64,000 nucleotides of DNA. It comes from CAZNSX01 sp964575845. GTDB taxonomy: Bacteria > UBA8248 > CAZNSX01. Every line of letters begins with the position of its first letter. The first letter of the stretch is position 1. The translations under genes were made by a program, and so were the position numbers. Of the stretch, positions 1 through 8,042 are shown in pieces. The notes below the pieces were generated by a model. That model had not been told where the DNA came from and made no database searches. It worked only from the letters and a program-made list of their open reading frames with translations. Location of the stretch: assembly GCA_964575845.1 (NCBI GenBank), contig CAZNSX010000004.1, forward strand, positions 1 to 64,000. Direction: 5' to 3'.

Positions 1-1
1 A

Positions 2-439
2 AACTCTCATTTTCCGTCTGATAGCCCCCAAGATGAGGAGATTCCGCGACCCGAGAAAGCCTATACCCTTGAGGAATTGGGAGATTTCTTACGGAGAGTC
101 CGGGAAAGAAGAAGGACTTCCCTGAATGAGGTTGCGAAGACGACCAAAGTGAGGTTGAGGTATCTCGAAGCACTCGAGCGAGGCAACCTTCGGCGGCTTC
201 CAGGATACCTCTATGGAAAGGGCTATCTCCAGTCTTATTTGTCGTTCCTCGATGAAAATCCCACCCCTTGGGCCAAACGCTACGAAGAACTGGTTGGGCT
301 GAAGGGAGGAGAGGAAGGGGATACGCGGCTGGGAGAAAGCCGAAAGCTCCTTTGGCGGTGCCCGTGGTTGGTCTTCTTGCTGCTTGGCCTCCTGGCGGTT
401 CTGGTACTGGTGGGCTGGCTGGCCAGGGATCTGATATAG
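2..439 (+). CDS. RodZ-like HTH membrane protein, 5' end outside window
   Basis: The reading frame is open from the left edge, so the true start is probably upstream; a TTG at 77 is only an internal candidate. The visible 145 residues hold a HTH_25-type helix-turn-helix (GDFLRRVRERRRTSLNEVAK onward, then RYLEALERGNLRRLPGYLYG), the arrangement seen in the cytoplasmic part of RodZ-like proteins. A single hydrophobic segment follows near the C-terminus (WLVFLLLGLLAVLVLVGWLA) and the protein stops after it, so the long periplasmic domain of true RodZ is missing. It abuts the SH3-domain gene at 440 with no gap, suggesting one operon for cell-envelope proteins. The family call is fairly secure; a role in cell shape is inference. 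Confidence 0.7.
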   Translation, partial: NSHFPSDSPQDEEIPRPEKAYTLEELGDFLRRVRERRRTSLNEVAKTTKVRLRYLEALERGNLRRLPGYLYGKGYLQSYLSFLDENPTPWAKRYEELVGLKGGEEGDTRLGESRKLLWRCPWLVFLLLGLLAVLVLVGWLARDLI

Positions 440-919
440 GTGCTCGGGTTGAAGCTGAAAAATTGCGCCGCAGTGACGGCCCTGATTCTGGGCCTTCCAC
501 TCTTCCTCGCCTGGTTCGGGGGCATTGCTGCGGCTGGCGAGATTGTCCGGGTAAAGGTAAAGATGGCCAATGCTCGGACTGGCCCCGGAACCCGCTTCAC
601 GCGGGTTTGGGGGGCCCCCAAGAACTACCCATACCAGGTGATTAAGCGCCAGGGGCGCTGGCTGAAGGTACGCGATTTCTCTGGATATGAAGAGTGGGTC
701 TATGGCCCCTTGACCGATCGAAAGCCAGCCGTTGTGGTGAAAGTAAAACGAGCGAACATCCGGGGGGGGCCTGGGACGAATTACCCCAAACTATTTATGG
801 CTGATAGAGGAGTTGCCTTTCTCGTCTTAGGAAACAGAGGAAAATGGCTGGAGGTTCGCCACGCTGACGGAGATGAGGGATGGATACACAGAAATCTGGT
901 CTGGGGGAATCTCCACTAA
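440..919 (+). CDS. Secreted protein with two bacterial SH3 domains
   Basis: A 159-residue protein starting at a GTG directly after the stop of the previous gene. An N-terminal hydrophobic stretch (AAVTALILGLPLFLAWFGGI) followed by AAAG looks like a signal peptide. Two SH3b-like repeats follow, each with the typical VKMANARTGPGT or VKRANIRGGPGTNYP turn and a later WLKVRDFSGYEEWVYG or WLEVRHADGDEGWIHR segment. Such SH3b proteins act outside the inner membrane and often bind cell-wall peptides. Coupling to the HTH/membrane gene upstream suggests an envelope function. The ligand cannot be told from sequence. Confidence 0.8.
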   Translation: MLGLKLKNCAAVTALILGLPLFLAWFGGIAAAGEIVRVKVKMANARTGPGTRFTRVWGAPKNYPYQVIKRQGRWLKVRDFSGYEEWVYGPLTDRKPAVVVKVKRANIRGGPGTNYPKLFMADRGVAFLVLGNRGKWLEVRHADGDEGWIHRNLVWGNLH

Positions 920-1097
920 ACCGCGCAGCAGAGAAACCGCGAGGGAAGAGGGATTTTTCGGAATCGACCGCAATTGCTCCGGTTTCAGCGCTTCCTTTCC
1001 GCTGGCAGCGGCCCCAAGAAATGCCCCTCGCGTGAGTCCCGGCTGTACGGCAAGCTGGAGGACCCTCGTGTTTTTCCCAAACCGAGGAGGAAGAGCC

Positions 1098-1361
1098 ATG
1101 TTTACCCTGACCGAAGCTGCTGGAGCATTCCTGGCACAGAAGCTTGACCAGTCCGAAGCCCCTGAGGGTGTTGCCGCGCGAATCGTTATCGAGGGGTCCG
1201 GAAGGGTGCTGAAGTTTGACTACGTGCGTCCGGGCGATGCGACCTTCGCCCACGAGGGCCGCACCGTGCTGTTGCTCGACCAAAAGGCCTCGCAATCGCT
1301 CGCGGACAAAACGCTCGATGTCGAGGAAACTGAAGAGGGGCGGAAACTAAGGATGGCCTAA
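1098..1361 (+). CDS. HesB/IscA-like fold protein without cluster cysteines
   Basis: An 87-residue protein; the ATG at 1098 follows a purine-rich Shine-Dalgarno (gaggaggaag). The sequence (FTLTEAAGAFLAQKLDQSEA, then VLKFDYVRPGDATFAHEGRT and VLLLDQKASQSLADKTLDVE) has the layout of the Fe-S biosynthesis (HesB/IscA) fold, but none of the three conserved cysteines is present; the whole protein has no Cys. Cys-free members of this family exist and their role is not settled. It is therefore unlikely to carry an Fe-S cluster in the usual way. It stands alone, with about 180 bases of non-coding DNA before it. Confidence 0.6.
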   Translation: MFTLTEAAGAFLAQKLDQSEAPEGVAARIVIEGSGRVLKFDYVRPGDATFAHEGRTVLLLDQKASQSLADKTLDVEETEEGRKLRMA

Positions 1362-1487
1362 GCGGGCGCGTGTCGAGCGTCACGGGCCTGCAAGGGATTG
1401 GCGTGCAGCTCCGAGCCGATATGCGCTAGCGGTCCTTCGGAGCTGACCTTCACCGCGGTTTCCTGTTATCCCAGGGTGGGGATTAAG

Positions 1488-2030
1488 ATGGCTGCTATGC
1501 GCGAAGAATACCTGGGCGAAATGGCTCAGATAAATAGATGGAAGCGCGGGGCGGAACTCGGGCTCTCATCCGGGAGGACCTTTCTGCATCTTCTGAAGCA
1601 TGTTCCCAATCTGACCCTGATAGGCGTTGACCTCTGGGCAGCGCAGCCAGGCAATCCAGGGCCTGAGGATTATGTGGGGTGGCCCCATGAGGAGAACGAA
1701 AGCCGGGTGCGAGAGGGAGCGAAGGAATTCGGGGAGAGGGCCATCATCTATAAGATGCGGACGGACGATGCTGCCGCCCTCGTACCGGACGGCTCGCTCG
1801 ATTTCATCTTCATCGATGCGGACCATTCCGCCCAAGCCGTGCGTCGCGATATAAAGCTCTGGAGCCCGAAGGTGAGAAAAGGCGGGTGGATTTGCGGCCA
1901 TGACATAGATTGGTCTTCGGTCCATGAAGTAGTGGAAGAGCTCTTGCCCGGCTATATTATGGGGCCTGATAGCATGTGGGCGAGGGAGAAATCACAAACG
2001 GCGCCGAGGGCCCTATGGCGACATCGATGA
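1488..2030 (+). CDS. Class I SAM-dependent methyltransferase
   Basis: A 180-residue Rossmann methyltransferase if the ATG at 1488 is used; a longer version from 1398 lacks a convincing ribosome site and adds an unrelated tail. Motif I is GAELGLSSGRTFLHLL (residues 21-36), followed by LIGVDLW (44-50), where Asp would bind the ribose of SAM, and DFIFIDADHS (105-114), the hallmark of the Methyltransf_24 group. The late WICGHDIDW segment also fits this group, which includes sugar and cephalosporin-hydroxylase-like methyltransferases. Substrate unknown. No partner gene is close enough to suggest a pathway. Confidence 0.75.
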   Translation: MAAMREEYLGEMAQINRWKRGAELGLSSGRTFLHLLKHVPNLTLIGVDLWAAQPGNPGPEDYVGWPHEENESRVREGAKEFGERAIIYKMRTDDAAALVPDGSLDFIFIDADHSAQAVRRDIKLWSPKVRKGGWICGHDIDWSSVHEVVEELLPGYIMGPDSMWAREKSQTAPRALWRHR

Positions 2031-2129
2031 TGTTAATGATGAGGAGTCAGAGCACACCCACCGAGGGCACGAGCATACTCATCTGAAGCAGGGATATGTG
2101 AGAGTCTTAATCTTAAGGAGGTACCTAAG

Positions 2130-2480
2130 ATGGCAAGAGAATCGATAAAACCGTTTGTGTGGGGCGTGGTGGCTGGCGCAGTTGCGTTGCTTATTGTCAT
2201 TTTCGCGACGGGATGGGTAGTGACGAATCGCTCTGCCCAAGCTACAGCTGAGGAAATGGCTGAAACGGCCCTTGTAGAAAACCTGGCACCGATTTGCGTC
2301 GCACAGTTTCTGGAGGATCCAAACAGGGAAGAGCGATTCAAGGAGTTGAAAGAAAAAGGCTCCTGGCAGAGGGGCGATTTTGTGAAAGAAGCGGGTTGGG
2401 CGACAATGCCCCGCAGTAAATCGCCCGATCCTGAAGTTGCCGATGAATGTGCCAAACGGATTATCGAGCTCAAGCGGTAA
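2130..2480 (+). CDS. Small single-pass membrane protein, unknown function
   Basis: A 116-residue protein with a strong Shine-Dalgarno (aaggagg) eight bases before ATG 2130. It begins with a short basic stretch, then one hydrophobic helix (VWGVVAGAVALLIVIFATGW, about residues 9-30). The rest is soluble and charged, and holds two cysteines (PICVAQF and ADECAKR) that could pair if the domain is periplasmic. I do not recognise a named family with certainty; similar short proteins occur as conserved hypotheticals in many bacteria. No operon partner is apparent. Confidence 0.65.
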   Translation: MARESIKPFVWGVVAGAVALLIVIFATGWVVTNRSAQATAEEMAETALVENLAPICVAQFLEDPNREERFKELKEKGSWQRGDFVKEAGWATMPRSKSPDPEVADECAKRIIELKR

Positions 2481-2726
2481 GTACCCCTTGGCCTGCGTCC
2501 ATTAATTAGCGCTCGGTTTAAGGGAAATACAAGATCGTCAGGGGGTTCGTGTACTGAATCTCCAGGCTGAGAACCCGCGCAACCATCGAGGCAAGAGGCG
2601 GCGACCTGGCGAGATGGTCTCGGATGTAGCCGAAGGCCACGCGCGTCGGCTTACTCATTCATAGGGAAAAGAAAAATGCCCAGAGCCCTCAGCCTCTCTG
2701 CTCTCATTCTCCACACCCTCACGACT

Positions 2727-2732
2727 TATAAT
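2727..2732 (+). promoter_or_regulatory. Possible -10 box upstream of slipin gene
   Basis: A perfect TATAAT lies 40 bases before the slipin start. No convincing -35 TTGACA is placed 16-18 bases upstream, so this is only a candidate promoter element. Confidence 0.3.
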
Positions 2733-2771
2733 AGAGGGCCTGAAGTTCGCCGTTAAGAAGGAAAATTGGAT

Positions 2772-3527
2772 ATGGTTGCAGCAATAACTATCATCGTTCT
2801 ACTTCTCATCTTTCTCGTGAGCGCCATTCGGATTCTCAGGGAATACGAACGCGGGGTCATCCTGCGCTTGGGACGTTTCCACAAAGTCAAGGGACCAGGG
2901 ATCATAATCGTGTGGCCCATCATTGATAAGATGTTCCGCACAAGCCTGAGGGTGGTCACCCATGATGTGCCCCCGCAGGACATCATCACCCGGGATAACG
3001 TGTCGGTAAAGGTGAACGCGGTGCTCTTCTACCGCGTTCTCGAACCCCAGGAGGCTGTGATCGAGGTGGAAAATTACAGGTTCGCAACATCGCAGCTCGC
3101 TCAAACCACCATGCGGAGTGTCCTGGGTCAGGCGGATCTGGATGAACTCCTCTCGGCGCGGGACAAGATAAATCAGCACCTGCAGGATCTTCTGGACAAG
3201 GCCACAGACCCCTGGGGCATTAAGGTTACCAATGTGGAGATAAAGCACGTGGATCTCCCGGATGAGATGAAGCGGGCCATGGCCAAGCAGGCCGAAGCCG
3301 AGAGGGAGCGCCGGGCAAAGGTGATCAGCGCGGAGGGAGAGTTCCAGGCGGCCACAAAGCTCTTCGATGCGGCCGATATCATGAGCAAGGAGCCAATCTC
3401 CGTGCAGCTCAGATTCCTCCAGACCCTGAGGGAGGTTTCCGCAGAGAATAATTCCACCACCATATTCCCCGTTCCCATAGACCTCTTCCGGCCCTTCATC
3501 AGCCTGATGGGAAGCTCAGGAAAATAG
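2772..3527 (+). CDS. Slipin / stomatin-family SPFH membrane protein
   Basis: A 251-residue SPFH protein. ATG 2772 is preferred over the in-frame TTG at 2766 because an AAGGA at 2758-2762 is spaced nine bases from the ATG. One N-terminal helix (AAITIIVLLLIFLVSAIRIL) is followed by the stomatin core: YERGVILRLGRF, KGPGIIIVWPIIDKM, VPPQDIITRDNVSVKVNAV and the MAKQAEAERERRAKVISAEG coiled-coil/oligomerisation region. It ends with STTIFPVPIDLFRPF. Members form large membrane-bound rings. In many bacteria slipins sit next to an NfeD protein; none is present here, so this is a stand-alone form. Confidence 0.9.
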   Translation: MVAAITIIVLLLIFLVSAIRILREYERGVILRLGRFHKVKGPGIIIVWPIIDKMFRTSLRVVTHDVPPQDIITRDNVSVKVNAVLFYRVLEPQEAVIEVENYRFATSQLAQTTMRSVLGQADLDELLSARDKINQHLQDLLDKATDPWGIKVTNVEIKHVDLPDEMKRAMAKQAEAERERRAKVISAEGEFQAATKLFDAADIMSKEPISVQLRFLQTLREVSAENNSTTIFPVPIDLFRPFISLMGSSGK

Positions 3528-3678
3528 CAAGCGCCCAGGGAAGCGGTCTTGGGAGGAATTGGCATGGAACTGATGATTTTGAAGTTGAAAACCCTTCAGT
3601 GGCCCGAGGAGCCCTACAAGGAATACCGCAGTAAGGATTGCACGAACGCATCCGTTAGGAACGGAGAAGGAGGAGCTT

Positions 3679-4104
3679 ATGAGTGCAACGAAAATGGGAG
3701 ACAAAGTGCGTGTCCACTACACGGGCCGGCTTGAGGACGGAGCCGTCTTTGACAGCTCGCAAGATCGAGCTCCCTTGGAGTTCACGGCAGGAGGCGGCGG
3801 GGTGATTCCTGGGCTGAGCCAGGCCGTCCTGGGCATGAACCCGGGCGAGTCGAAAACCGTCGAGGTGGCTGCCGAGGACGCCTTCGGGCCGCGCGAGCCT
3901 GCACTCGAACGTCGCGTTCCCCGCAGCATGCTACCCCAGGAGGTTCGGGTCGGCGAGCGGTTCTCCGCAATGATCGGAGACAGCGCCATCACGGTTCGCG
4001 TCACGAAGCTCGGCGAGGATTTCGCCGTCGTCGACGCCAATCACCCGTTGGCCGGGCGCACCATTATCTTCGACCTCGAACTGGTCTCTGTCGAGTCGCA
4101 GTAA
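3679..4104 (+). CDS. FKBP-type peptidyl-prolyl isomerase, SlyD-like
   Basis: A 141-residue cytoplasmic proline isomerase and chaperone. ATG 3679 follows an aaggagga ribosome site. The FKBP core shows VRVHYTGRLEDGAVFDSS, GGGGVIPGLSQAVLGMNPGE and the closing LAGRTIIFDLELVSV. The long insert between about residues 63 and 120 (AAEDAFGPREPALERRVPRS onward) is the insert-in-flap domain of SlyD-type enzymes, including the DANHPLAG motif. The histidine-rich metal-binding tail of E. coli SlyD is absent. It appears to be monocistronic. Confidence 0.9.
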   Translation: MSATKMGDKVRVHYTGRLEDGAVFDSSQDRAPLEFTAGGGGVIPGLSQAVLGMNPGESKTVEVAAEDAFGPREPALERRVPRSMLPQEVRVGERFSAMIGDSAITVRVTKLGEDFAVVDANHPLAGRTIIFDLELVSVESQ

Positions 4105-4266
4105 GGCTGACCGAGATGAGCCCCAGGATTCATACGGACAACCTCCCCCGGTCATGAAGCTCTGGAGATCTGAAACGATTGTTAGAGGACCGTGCGGAGG
4201 CGCGTCCTGGGTGTGGCGGCCACTGGTGAGGTAAATTAAGAATCTACGATTATGGTTCAGCCCTGC

Positions 4267-5583
4267 CTAGAGGATGTGTCTAAAATATCTGGATAAGAGG
4301 TCCGCCACTGACATGCCGCGAAAGAGCCACGGATTCAGTATGTCCTCACATACGTCCCACCAGAAGATGAAGAGCACTAACCCTGCTATCTGGGTTATTC
4401 CGTGGTTCACACGGAAAAGCCGCCAGTCCCAGCCCTGGGAGAGGGACTTCAGAGAGGAAGCGCTAATGTTCTTCGGAATCCAGGAGGGGACACGGCTGCA
4501 GTACTCCTCATGCTCTCGGGGATAAAGGAGCCTCAGGTGTCTCTCTTCTTTACGAACTCTTATACGAAAGACAACCCATGCCCCCCCCGCCAGGGCAACC
4601 GCGAGGGGAATATTGGAGAGGCCGAGCCCCACTCCCGCCGCCATGATGATATTACCGACATAAAGCGGGTGACGAATATAACCGTAAGGGCCGCTGGTTA
4701 CGAGCTCTTTCTTTTTCCTCAGATACCCCAACGACCAGCAACGTATCATCATGCCGACCATCAGCGCCCCGAGCCCCGGAAAAGAGAGGTCGCGGTTGAA
4801 GAGGGCAACACCGCTCAAGGTCAGTAGAAAAGCTCCTGCAACTCGCCACTTATTGTATGACCACAATGCCAGATCCCCTCCATATCCGAGAATCCCAGGA
4901 ATGTTGAAGTGCAAATTGAAATATTCGGCGAGCTCGGGCAGGCTCAGGAAAAGCACGATGCTGAGCCCGGTCCAGTACTCCTTCCGAAGGGCCCTCATCT
5001 CAAAAGAGCCCTCGGGCCGGCTCGAACGCCGCCCCCGGCGCGGCAGGAGCCGCGGGACCTCGGCCCTGTACCGATGGTACGCCTCTCCGAACGAGGCGCT
5101 GAGAAACCGCTCTTCAAGGAGGATGACATTCCAGTAAACAAACCCAAAATACACCACGACGCCCAAAAGTATCCAGGGAGATTTGAAGATCAGGCCCATC
5201 CCTAGGGCGATGAGGAAATTTCCGAGATAAATGGGGTTTCGCATGTAGCGGTAGGGGCCAGCCGTCACAAGCCGCTTGGCCTTGAGGCGCTTTGAGCGGG
5301 TGCTGCGGCCCGCATACCCGACGGCCAAGACGCGTATTCCTTCCCCCACTGCGCAAAGGGCGATTGCAGCATAGTCAAAGAGTTCGTCGACAAAGCCCCC
5401 CTCCGAAAACGGGCTGCCGGTGAGGAGAAGCACAACTACCGCAGCAGAGAAGAAAGGAACGGGGAGGTATCCCCGATGGCGGTAGATAAATTCCCTCATC
5501 CGCCAGACCCACGCATCACTCCCCACCTTTTCTGGAACTGTGAGAGAAGCATTGCAATCTTCGGTTTCAGAAAGGGAGCGCAT
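4267..5583 (-). CDS. Tandem isoprenylcysteine methyltransferase-like membrane protein
   Basis: A 438-residue integral membrane protein with two copies of the ICMT/PEMT-type methyltransferase core. Copy one carries VTAGPYRYMRNPIYLGNFLI and then EERFLSASFGEAYHRYRAEV; copy two carries VTSGPYGYIRHPLYVGNIIM and then EERHLRLLYPREHEEYCSRV. In this family the GPY-R-(N/H)P-Y motif and the EE pair bind SAM. Each half has several hydrophobic helices. The start at 5583 follows a ggagggag ribosome site. Proteins of this type usually hold a single domain of 150-250 residues, so this is an internal duplication or fusion. Substrate unknown, presumably a lipid or lipidated molecule. Confidence 0.75.
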   Translation of the reverse strand: MRSLSETEDCNASLTVPEKVGSDAWVWRMREFIYRHRGYLPVPFFSAAVVVLLLTGSPFSEGGFVDELFDYAAIALCAVGEGIRVLAVGYAGRSTRSKRLKAKRLVTAGPYRYMRNPIYLGNFLIALGMGLIFKSPWILLGVVVYFGFVYWNVILLEERFLSASFGEAYHRYRAEVPRLLPRRGRRSSRPEGSFEMRALRKEYWTGLSIVLFLSLPELAEYFNLHFNIPGILGYGGDLALWSYNKWRVAGAFLLTLSGVALFNRDLSFPGLGALMVGMMIRCWSLGYLRKKKELVTSGPYGYIRHPLYVGNIIMAAGVGLGLSNIPLAVALAGGAWVVFRIRVRKEERHLRLLYPREHEEYCSRVPSWIPKNISASSLKSLSQGWDWRLFRVNHGITQIAGLVLFIFWWDVCEDILNPWLFRGMSVADLLSRYFRHIL

Positions 5584-5663
5584 GGGTCTCCCTCCCCATA
5601 CCTGATGCAGTCATAATTTGCCCCACGATCGGATTAAGATCATAACCTATAATCAACTTTTTC

Positions 5664-6971
5664 TCAACTATTTCCCGGACCTTCGGGTCTGAGGGCCTCC
5701 ATCTCACCCATGTAAGGCCTGAGTGCCTCGGGGATGAGGACGGAGCCGTCCGCCTGCTGGAACTGCTCAAGGAGGGCAACAACAGTCCTCCCCACCGCCA
5801 GCCCGGAGCCATTAAGGGTATGGACAAGCTCCGGCTTCGAGCCGGCCGCCCTCCTGAATCTTATCCTGGCCCGCCTCGCCTGAAAGTCCTCGAAGTTGCT
5901 GCAGGAGGAGATTTCCCGATAAGCCTCCTGAGAGGGAATCCAAACTTCCAGGTCATAGGTCTTGGCTGCGGCAAACCCGAGGTCCCCGGTGCAGAGAGAT
6001 ACCACTCTGTAGTGAAGCCCGAGGCGCCTTAAGACTTCCTCGGCATCCCGAGTGAGGGCCTCGAGCTCCTGGTAGCTCTCCTCAGGGGTTGTAAACTTCA
6101 CGAGTTCCACCTTGTCAAATTGATGCTGCCGGATGAGCCCCCTCACTTCCTTCCCGTAGGCTCCCGCCTCGCTCCTGAAGCAGGGCGTGTAGGCAACATA
6201 CTTTAGAGGGAGCTCCTCCCCCTTGAGGACCTCCTCCCGGTGGATATTGGTCACCGGGACCTCAGCCGTGGGGATGAGATAGTAGTTCCCCCCGTCAACG
6301 CTGAAGAGGTCTTCTTTGAATTTGGGGAGCTGACCCGTCGCCTCCATGCAGGGGGGGGTGACCATGAGGGGAGTCCACCATTCAAGGTACCCGTGCTCCC
6401 GGATATGGAGCTCAAGCATGAAGGTGATGAGGGCTCTCGCGAGAAGGGCCCCGGGGCCGCGGTAAAGGGCAAAGCGCGCGCCCGAGAGCTTGGCCGCCCG
6501 CTTAAGGTCCAAAATTCCCAGCCGCTCCCCGAGCTCATCATGAGCCTTGGGAGGGAAGGAAAACCGGGGCTTCTCCCCCCAGGTGCGGATGAGGGGATTA
6601 TCCTCAGGGCTTTTCCCGTCAGGGGTCGTCTCATGGGGAAAATTCGGAAGAAAGAGGAGCTCCTGCTCAAGTTCCCCCTCAAGTTTGCTCAACTGATTTT
6701 CCATCTCCTTGAGGCTCCCCGAGAGGGCCTGGCTTTCCTCTTTGAGGGCCTCAATCTCCACCCCCACCCCTCCCCCTCGCATCCGGGAGCCTATATCCTT
6801 AGAAAGAGTCTTTATCCTGTGACGGCTCTCTTCCACCCGCTGAAGGAGCGACCTCCGAACCGCATCATGATCAAGCACTCTTGCGAGGCCCGCCATATAC
6901 TCTCCACCCCTTCGGCTAAGGGCCCTTGAGATGCCCTCCGGGTCTTCCCTCAACCGTTTGAGGTCTATCAT
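5664..6971 (-). CDS. serS: Serine--tRNA ligase
   Basis: A 435-residue class II aminoacyl-tRNA synthetase that charges tRNA-Ser. I start it at ATG 6971 (MIDLKRLREDPEGISRAL), which matches the standard SerRS N-terminus and has a gggggaaagag ribosome site; upstream in-frame sequence is not family-like. After the N-terminal coiled-coil arm come motif 2 (PCFRSEAGAYGKEVRGLIRQ, then HQFDKVELVKF) and motif 3 (NGSGLAVGRTVVALLEQFQQ). Length and motifs are typical. Two tRNA-Ser genes lie at 16.2-16.5 kb. Confidence 0.97.
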   Translation of the reverse strand: MIDLKRLREDPEGISRALSRRGGEYMAGLARVLDHDAVRRSLLQRVEESRHRIKTLSKDIGSRMRGGGVGVEIEALKEESQALSGSLKEMENQLSKLEGELEQELLFLPNFPHETTPDGKSPEDNPLIRTWGEKPRFSFPPKAHDELGERLGILDLKRAAKLSGARFALYRGPGALLARALITFMLELHIREHGYLEWWTPLMVTPPCMEATGQLPKFKEDLFSVDGGNYYLIPTAEVPVTNIHREEVLKGEELPLKYVAYTPCFRSEAGAYGKEVRGLIRQHQFDKVELVKFTTPEESYQELEALTRDAEEVLRRLGLHYRVVSLCTGDLGFAAAKTYDLEVWIPSQEAYREISSCSNFEDFQARRARIRFRRAAGSKPELVHTLNGSGLAVGRTVVALLEQFQQADGSVLIPEALRPYMGEMEALRPEGPGNS

Positions 6972-7213
6972 CTCTTTCCCCCCAAGGCCTTGAAATGAAC
7001 CATTTGTTGATGATATGGCCAGAAAGTCCCTTTGTAAAGGCTCAAGAGCCCAGATCCCCCAAGCCGCGCCCCCAGAATATATCTTCAGCACTGGTGGCGC
7101 TGGCAACCCCTTTTTCTTGCAATTTCACTGATATCTGCTAGATTAAGATGGCTTTGGGGAGGCTCTAAGAAGCTGGCCCGAGAGCTTATGCGAGCCTTAT
7201 CTCACAAGGAGAA

Positions 7214-7648
7214 ATGCAAATGGCCGAGAGGGTCCGCTATGTTTGGCGAGGAGAAGAGGGCAGGGAAGAGCCCATTCCCATGCTCGAGCAAGTGAAACGC
7301 ATGGTGGTGATAGACGAGAAAACGGTGGGGGCCGGGGAGATAACCTTCCTGTGGACCCACTGGGGCCCCAAGACCTCATGGCACGCCAGGCACCGCCACC
7401 CCCATGCCGAGGAGGTCATCTACATGGTCTCAGGCCGCGCTGTGGGCGGGGTAAATGGTGAGGAGAGGACCTTTGAGCCCGGGGACATCATCTGGGTTCC
7501 CAAGGGAGAAGTTCACTGGGCCTATAACCCCTTTGATGAGCCAGCCGTGATACTGACTATTTATACAAAGGCCTCCCTAAAAGAGGTCGGGTACCAAGTG
7601 GTAGAGAAGAAGGCTCCGGAAGGCGCAAGGCAAGAAGGGGAAGCCTGA
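7214..7648 (+). CDS. Cupin-domain protein
   Basis: A 144-residue single-domain cupin with ribosome site aaggag before ATG 7214. Cupin motif 1 is visible as HARHRHPHAEEVIYMVSGRA, with the metal-binding His and Glu residues; motif 2 is FEPGDIIWVPKGEVHWAYN, with the last ligand His. The protein probably binds one divalent metal ion in a small beta barrel. Cupins range from sugar isomerases to dioxygenases and sensors; this one has no genetic partner that narrows it. Leading MQM offers a second start six bases downstream. Confidence 0.8.
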   Translation: MQMAERVRYVWRGEEGREEPIPMLEQVKRMVVIDEKTVGAGEITFLWTHWGPKTSWHARHRHPHAEEVIYMVSGRAVGGVNGEERTFEPGDIIWVPKGEVHWAYNPFDEPAVILTIYTKASLKEVGYQVVEKKAPEGARQEGEA

Positions 7649-8042
7649 GAGTCGGGCATTCGTTTTTGGCCGCACCCGTGATTTGTAACGGGGGTTTCGG
7701 GGAGCTTTAGCGGGCTCGCCCCCTGACCGATAAGGGCTATAGGAGAGACTTTGCCAGAATAGTTCCGGGAGGTCTCTTCATCATCCAGGGTGTTCCTCCT
7801 CCGTCGGTCTGCCTCGGGGGAATCCTCCGCCCCTCCCGAGGGGGATAGGCCGCGGCGGGGGGAAGTTCCGGGGCATTCGAGGGGTCCTCCTCTCGGATAA
7901 GCCTCGGAGGGAGGCCTCCCGGCTAGGGTTCAGGAAAGAGGGACTTCAGTTGGGCTCTACGAGCTACATCCAGGAGGTCTGCGCGAGCCGGAGATGAGAA
8001 GATAGGGAGAGGGAACGTTATCTCCTCCCCCGGGGGAACGGC
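7649..8042. other. Gene-free stretch before V-ATPase C-F-A
   Basis: About 390 bases with no credible gene. The GC-rich sequence has several short self-complementary stretches (for example around 7810-7860) but matches no RNA family I recognise. It marks one putative end of the inversion that split the V-ATPase operon. The promoter for the C-F-A genes is probably here, but I see no clear consensus. Confidence 0.4.

Noticed and set aside
3549..3734. Small open frame between slipin and FKBP genes
   Set aside because: No family similarity and it overlaps the well-supported FKBP start.
7649..8042. RNase P or other structured RNA in the GC-rich gap
   Set aside because: None of the conserved RNase P, SRP or tmRNA core strings could be found.
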